64,000 nt of DNA from the NCBI GenBank assembly GCA_002794775.1, contig NBAY01000062.1, positions 124,001 through 188,000 on the forward strand, given 5' to 3'. The notes below the pieces were generated by a model. That model was given only the letters and a program-made list of their open reading frames with translations, had not been told where the DNA came from and searched no databases. Origin of the DNA: Porodaedalea pini. Taxonomy: Eukaryota; Basidiomycota; Agaricomycetes; Hymenochaetales; Hymenochaetaceae. Each line of letters starts with the position of its first letter. Within the stretch, counting starts at the first letter, position 1. Positions 60,394-64,000 of the stretch are shown in pieces. The position numbers were made by a program, and so were the translations under genes.

Positions 60394-62269
60394 ATGGCAT
60401 TGACTAGCAGTGCAGACTCTCACGCACGTAATATCTGGATAGGAAACGGATTACCTGAACAATTCCTGGAGGAACTGCACTTGAGCGATAAACCGGATCC
60501 AGCTGTAAACTCCTCCTTCAAGCTCGGTACAGTAGCACAAGTGAGCGAGCTATGTTTATGGGAGACAGAGTCTAGAACTCTTACGAGTCTGAATCTTGCA
60601 AGACGACTATTGGACTTTCTGGTTTATCTGCCGCATATTTTCACCAGCTGATGACGGGAAAAACGCAGGCCGTTTCCGTTGACTCTAGACACGCCGTACT
60701 CGAATTCAGTTGCGTATCATAAGGCCCTTCAAAACTCCTTTGTAGAATATACTAACAGCAAAGTCAAGAGAGTGAGAGCTATTGGCTTATCAACGATAAG
60801 AAACCTTCGGGCGAATTGTTTGACAAACTTGCCGGCCTGTACCGGACTAAGGACGGTGTTGTCCGCATCCATACCAATTTCCCCCAGTAAGTGATTGATC
60901 TTCCAAAAAATCAGTCTCGAAATGGATTTAGGCTGAACTGTTGTCAGCCATAAACAAGGGATCTTAGAACTCCTTCGTTGCGAATCGACTCGCGAATCTA
61001 TTCAAGCTGCCCTTTTCCGATGGGACGCTCAAGATTTTGAAGACCAAGCTGCATCCAGGAAAATGTGCGCCACAAAATCCAGAACTTTCGAAGAGTGGGA
61101 TAGGCACCCTCACGCGATCGCAATCCAGGCGACGCCACCTGTCGAGCTCATTAAAGTCGGGGAGGCGTCGAAACGGGAGGCGCGTCGGTCAGCATCTTCC
61201 CCGTTGGACGGAATCCAAGTGTTGGATCTAACGCGTGTGCTTGCTGGTCCCATTGCTGGAAGAACCTTGGCAGGTATGCCCTACATTATGACGTGAAGTA
61301 ACAACTGAGACCACGGCAACTAGCCCACGGAGCAGACGTCCTTCTCGTAACGGCTCCCCAACTTCCTGACTTGCCCTTCCTAGACAGCGACACCGCACGA
61401 GGGAAGCGAACGACGCAGCTCAACTTGAATGACGATGCCGATCAGATGACACTCAAAGAACTTGCCAAAGATGCGGATGTTTTCCTGCAAGCATACCGCC
61501 CTGGCGGTCTTCACGAGAAAGGGTTCGGCGTAGAGGATTTGGTACAAGTGAGACCAGGACTTGTCTACGCAACTCTGTCGGCATATGGCTGGGAGGGACC
61601 TTGGAAGGATAGGCGAGGGGTATAGCAGTTCATCTCAGCTATTCCATTGCATCACATCTCACTGACTCATCCATCCTTAGTTCGATTCTCTTGTTCAGAA
61701 TGCAACTGGCTTCGGATACGCAGAAGCCAAAGCCTATCAGAGCTCGAAGGGAGAGAGTGACGGCACTTCGACTCCTAAGCCCCTGCCATGTCAAGCTATT
61801 GACCATGCTGCGGGATATTTGCTTGCCTTTGGTATAAACGCTGCGTTGTGTAAGACAGCCACGGTACGAAATCTACGTTTGATGTTTTCCTTTCACGCTA
61901 TAAGGTCATTCTAATTTGTTTTCCTCGGTATCGTAGGAAGGTGGCTCTTGGGAAGTTAGAGTGTCTCTTGCAGGAGTCGCCCAGTGGATTCGTTCGCTGG
62001 ACCAGCTTGATCCGCAAACCGCCTTTGGGGAAGATCTCGCTTTACCGAGCGGCACACTGCCTTGGCCGGAAGAGCTCACTTCAATTTCTGTCAAGCTCAG
62101 ACAGTCTCATCCGGACGTTGCTGTTCCGAATCTAGAGAACGAAACACGACTTATGAGAATGACTGCAGTCGGCCACGCTGCAAAGTTGTCGTTGACACCG
62201 GTAAGGGAAGGCGAGGCTCCGCTAAGACTGAATGCCCATGATGCAAAGTGGTTGCCTAGGGAGAAATAG
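60394..62269 (+). CDS. Family III CoA-transferase (CaiB/BaiF type)
   Basis: Transfers CoA between carboxylic acids or isomerises acyl-CoAs (family activity; substrate unknown, alpha-methylacyl-CoA racemase-like also possible). Exons 60394-60540, 60603-60713, 60759-60886, 60948-61273, 61324-61619, 61681-61863 and 61937-62269 give 507 residues in one frame. The N-terminal part has GLSGLSAAYFHQLMTGKTQ and VSVDSRHAVLEF. The central signature is LDGIQVLDLTRVLAGPIAGRTLAAHGADVL, then ADVFLQAYRPGGLHEKGFG, RPGLVYATLSAYGWEGPW, LPCQAIDHAAGYLLAFG. The C-terminus keeps EGGSWEVRVSLAGVAQWI. An ATG at 60382 would add four residues. No organelle signal is obvious. Confidence 0.92.
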
Positions 62270-64000
62270 CGTGTCATCAGCGTTCCAGTGTACCGGACGT
62301 GTTGGAAGTCTAGCACGTAGTCTATCCTTCCGGCATGCCCGATTATAATACAACCCATGTAAATTGCCGCAAACTCGGACGTCCGATCTTTGTCGCTACA
62401 CCTAAAAGACATCTTTTCAATGTTCGCTGCTATCAATACTCATTAATATTTTGCCTTTTTAAAAAAATTCCGAACATCGATCGGAACGGGATATAATCAA
62501 TAGTAATATTAAGGTAGGGAAAGTATAAACTCGACCAACCAAGTCACATCACTGTCACGAACCCTGAGCACTGCATTTACCCCATTTGGAAGGACCCTAA
62601 CGGCAAAAATCTCGAAGGATCCAAGGTCAACTTTCTAACTTCTAAAAAATTCCTTCCATAATTCACTGAGCTTGTCTCCTGTAGGCTCTTGCATACATTT
62701 ACAAGCATAAAGAAGAGTTCATTGGGATTCTTTTGAGGTTCAGACAAACTTACCAAATGTGGCACATGACAAATATGTTACAAATCATGTAATTACATAA
62801 TATATTCCCTTCTTTGGAGCAGCAAAATATTCAGTCCAGAAAATTGAGTTGTATCCAGAAGCCTGGAAATGCAATTCTATAGTATTTGACAAAAGCAACT
62901 TTTTTCCTTAAATAGAAAGCTCTAAACTCAATATTCAGAAAAAATAAATCCATATATCTGTAGCCACAGATGTCCTCTAAAGTTCTATGAGAATGAAAGA
63001 TGCATTTGGGAGAAGACACCTGTTAGGGTCAGGTGAATATTCCAATTCTTTAACCACGAAGGTGTTGCCTTCCGGACTGTATCGTCCTCTGAGTGGTGTA
63101 TTACCGAGACGACTTTACTTATCTTTGAGCGATCCCGTAACCAGCTTCTCCTTCACTGCCCTTATCAGGTGGAACCTGAGGTTGGTATTGAAAGCACTTA
63201 GTTACAGCAGATAGGGGAGGTAATGCCCTAGAGGGTCGAGAGACATTCGGTTATGCTGCGATGTTGTCTAGGAGGCAAACTGCAAGGCTTGGTGTATCTG
63301 AGATGCACTCAACCAGACTTGGTTCTGTGAACAATGAGAGGAACCTTCTAAGTGTGGCGTAGCCAAGGGTCTACTCAATCAAAGTCAATCCTTATTCAAC
63401 TTGGGACAAATCCTCAACCCAGTATGGGGCGGACTTGTTATTCAACCAAGGAGGATATTACACAGTGGTAGTTATAGATGTAGAGGTAGGGGTAAGAAGT
63501 AGCAGTGTTCTGTAACCTTCTGAAAGTGATAGAGAATGAGGATCTGGGGTGCTAGTTACTCGGCCTTATATAGCCTACTGAATTTCCAATTTCTTTACAT
63601 TCCATCCAACCAGATGCCCTTCTATCTCCTTCCTATGTTTCAGGTGGCCACAGCACTTGGCTGCTGCGGTGGGGATGTATGCTCATGTACTCCGTCCAAT
63701 GGTTTGCTTGTATTCTGCAATTTGGACTGCAGGCGTGAGTCACGTGATGTCTGCACATGCGCGCTGAAGTGCGAGCAGACTAATTTGGTAGTTGGGCTCC
63801 CGCATTCTTCACATGCTTCGGTTTAATTAACTTCCTGCTTCTCCCGTGTGCTTCTATATCGGGGCTTTACTTCCCTGCTTCTCGAAGTGTCTTCCTTGGT
63901 TGTGGCACTGCATAGCCTATTAGGTTGCATTGCTGTGCTCAGGTGTTCATTCCTCCCATTCAAATCCATTGGGGATAATCATGTGGACCCATGGGTTATC
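62270..64000. other. Gene-free end of window, possible transposon remnant
   Basis: About 1.7 kb without a supportable gene. 62440-63000 is A+T-rich. From about 63026 (TGTTAGGGTCAGG…) the composition changes to a T/C-rich mixture with a TATA-like TTATATAG at 63565. That would fit a long terminal repeat running off the window, but only one copy is visible, so this is a guess. A cysteine-rich open stretch at 63536-63826 has no family features and is probably chance. Confidence 0.35.

Noticed and set aside
63536..63826. Cysteine-rich small secreted protein
   Set aside because: The N-terminus is not a convincing signal peptide, the cysteine spacing matches no family I know, and the region looks like non-coding repeat sequence.
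63026..64000. LTR retrotransposon end
   Set aside because: A TGTTAGGG start and a TATA-like site are suggestive, but no second copy, primer-binding site or gag/pol sequence is in the window.

Overview
The window is nuclear DNA from a filamentous basidiomycete, most likely a mushroom-forming agaricomycete. The evidence is that nearly every gene is split by 45-70 nt GT-AG introns, the genes are packed on both strands, and the content is typical of that group: a secreted class II-type heme peroxidase, an F-box/LRR gene of the expanded family, a Cdc25-type RasGEF with SH3 and WW domains, a fungal Pkc1, a DASH complex subunit, and SET/MYND proteins. I reconstructed exon chains by hand from splice sites and reading-frame continuity. 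Where I give an exon list, the exons sum to an uninterrupted frame.

Layout. 174-2317: MAK16 (60S biogenesis) and guanylate kinase, convergent. 2560-4290: a decayed F-box/LRR gene. 4500-6910: an A+T-rich repeat block with no gene, holding a ~154 bp tandem duplication, a 115 bp fold-back and a 48-bp minisatellite of about ten units, each carrying a palindrome. 7119-17604: three forward genes, ZNG1 (CobW/COG0523 GTPase), EFL1/RIA1 (60S maturation GTPase) and CDC25. 18243-21986: reverse-strand IGO1/endosulfine and an unrecognised acidic 778-residue protein, divergent from PKC1 (22174-26139). 26748-28527: DAD1 divergent from an unrecognised 326-residue protein. 28764-32267: two tandem short-chain dehydrogenases, the first a pseudogene. 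32621-43464: a Set5-like methyltransferase divergent from NADPH-cytochrome P450 reductase, then She9/Mdm33, a small-molecule-type methyltransferase, a HIT hydrolase and the secreted peroxidase. 43601-45131: a second SET protein. 45172-52089: a 6.9 kb element with long terminal inverted repeats. 52203-62269: DDB1, a Vnx1-type cation/H+ exchanger and a family III CoA-transferase. 62270-64000: no gene seen.

The most unusual object is the element at 45172-52089. It has roughly 350 bp near-identical terminal inverted repeats, no visible transposase, two further nested fold-back structures, and a cargo made of broken, rearranged pieces of two cytosolic translation genes: eIF4G (MIF4G and part of MA3) lodged inside a prolyl-tRNA synthetase whose segments occur up to three times. 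It lies between a SET gene (start codon ~40 bp away) and DDB1 (start codon ~113 bp away), that is, inside what should be their shared divergent promoter. The cargo keeps introns, so it was captured as DNA; nonsense codons show it is not a functional copy.

Functionally the intact genes are mostly housekeeping: ribosome production (MAK16, EFL1), signalling (CDC25 upstream of Ras, PKC1 for wall integrity, IGO1 in the Greatwall-PP2A branch), chromosome segregation (DAD1), mitochondrial inner membrane (SHE9), redox supply to P450s (CPR) and ion homeostasis (VNX1).
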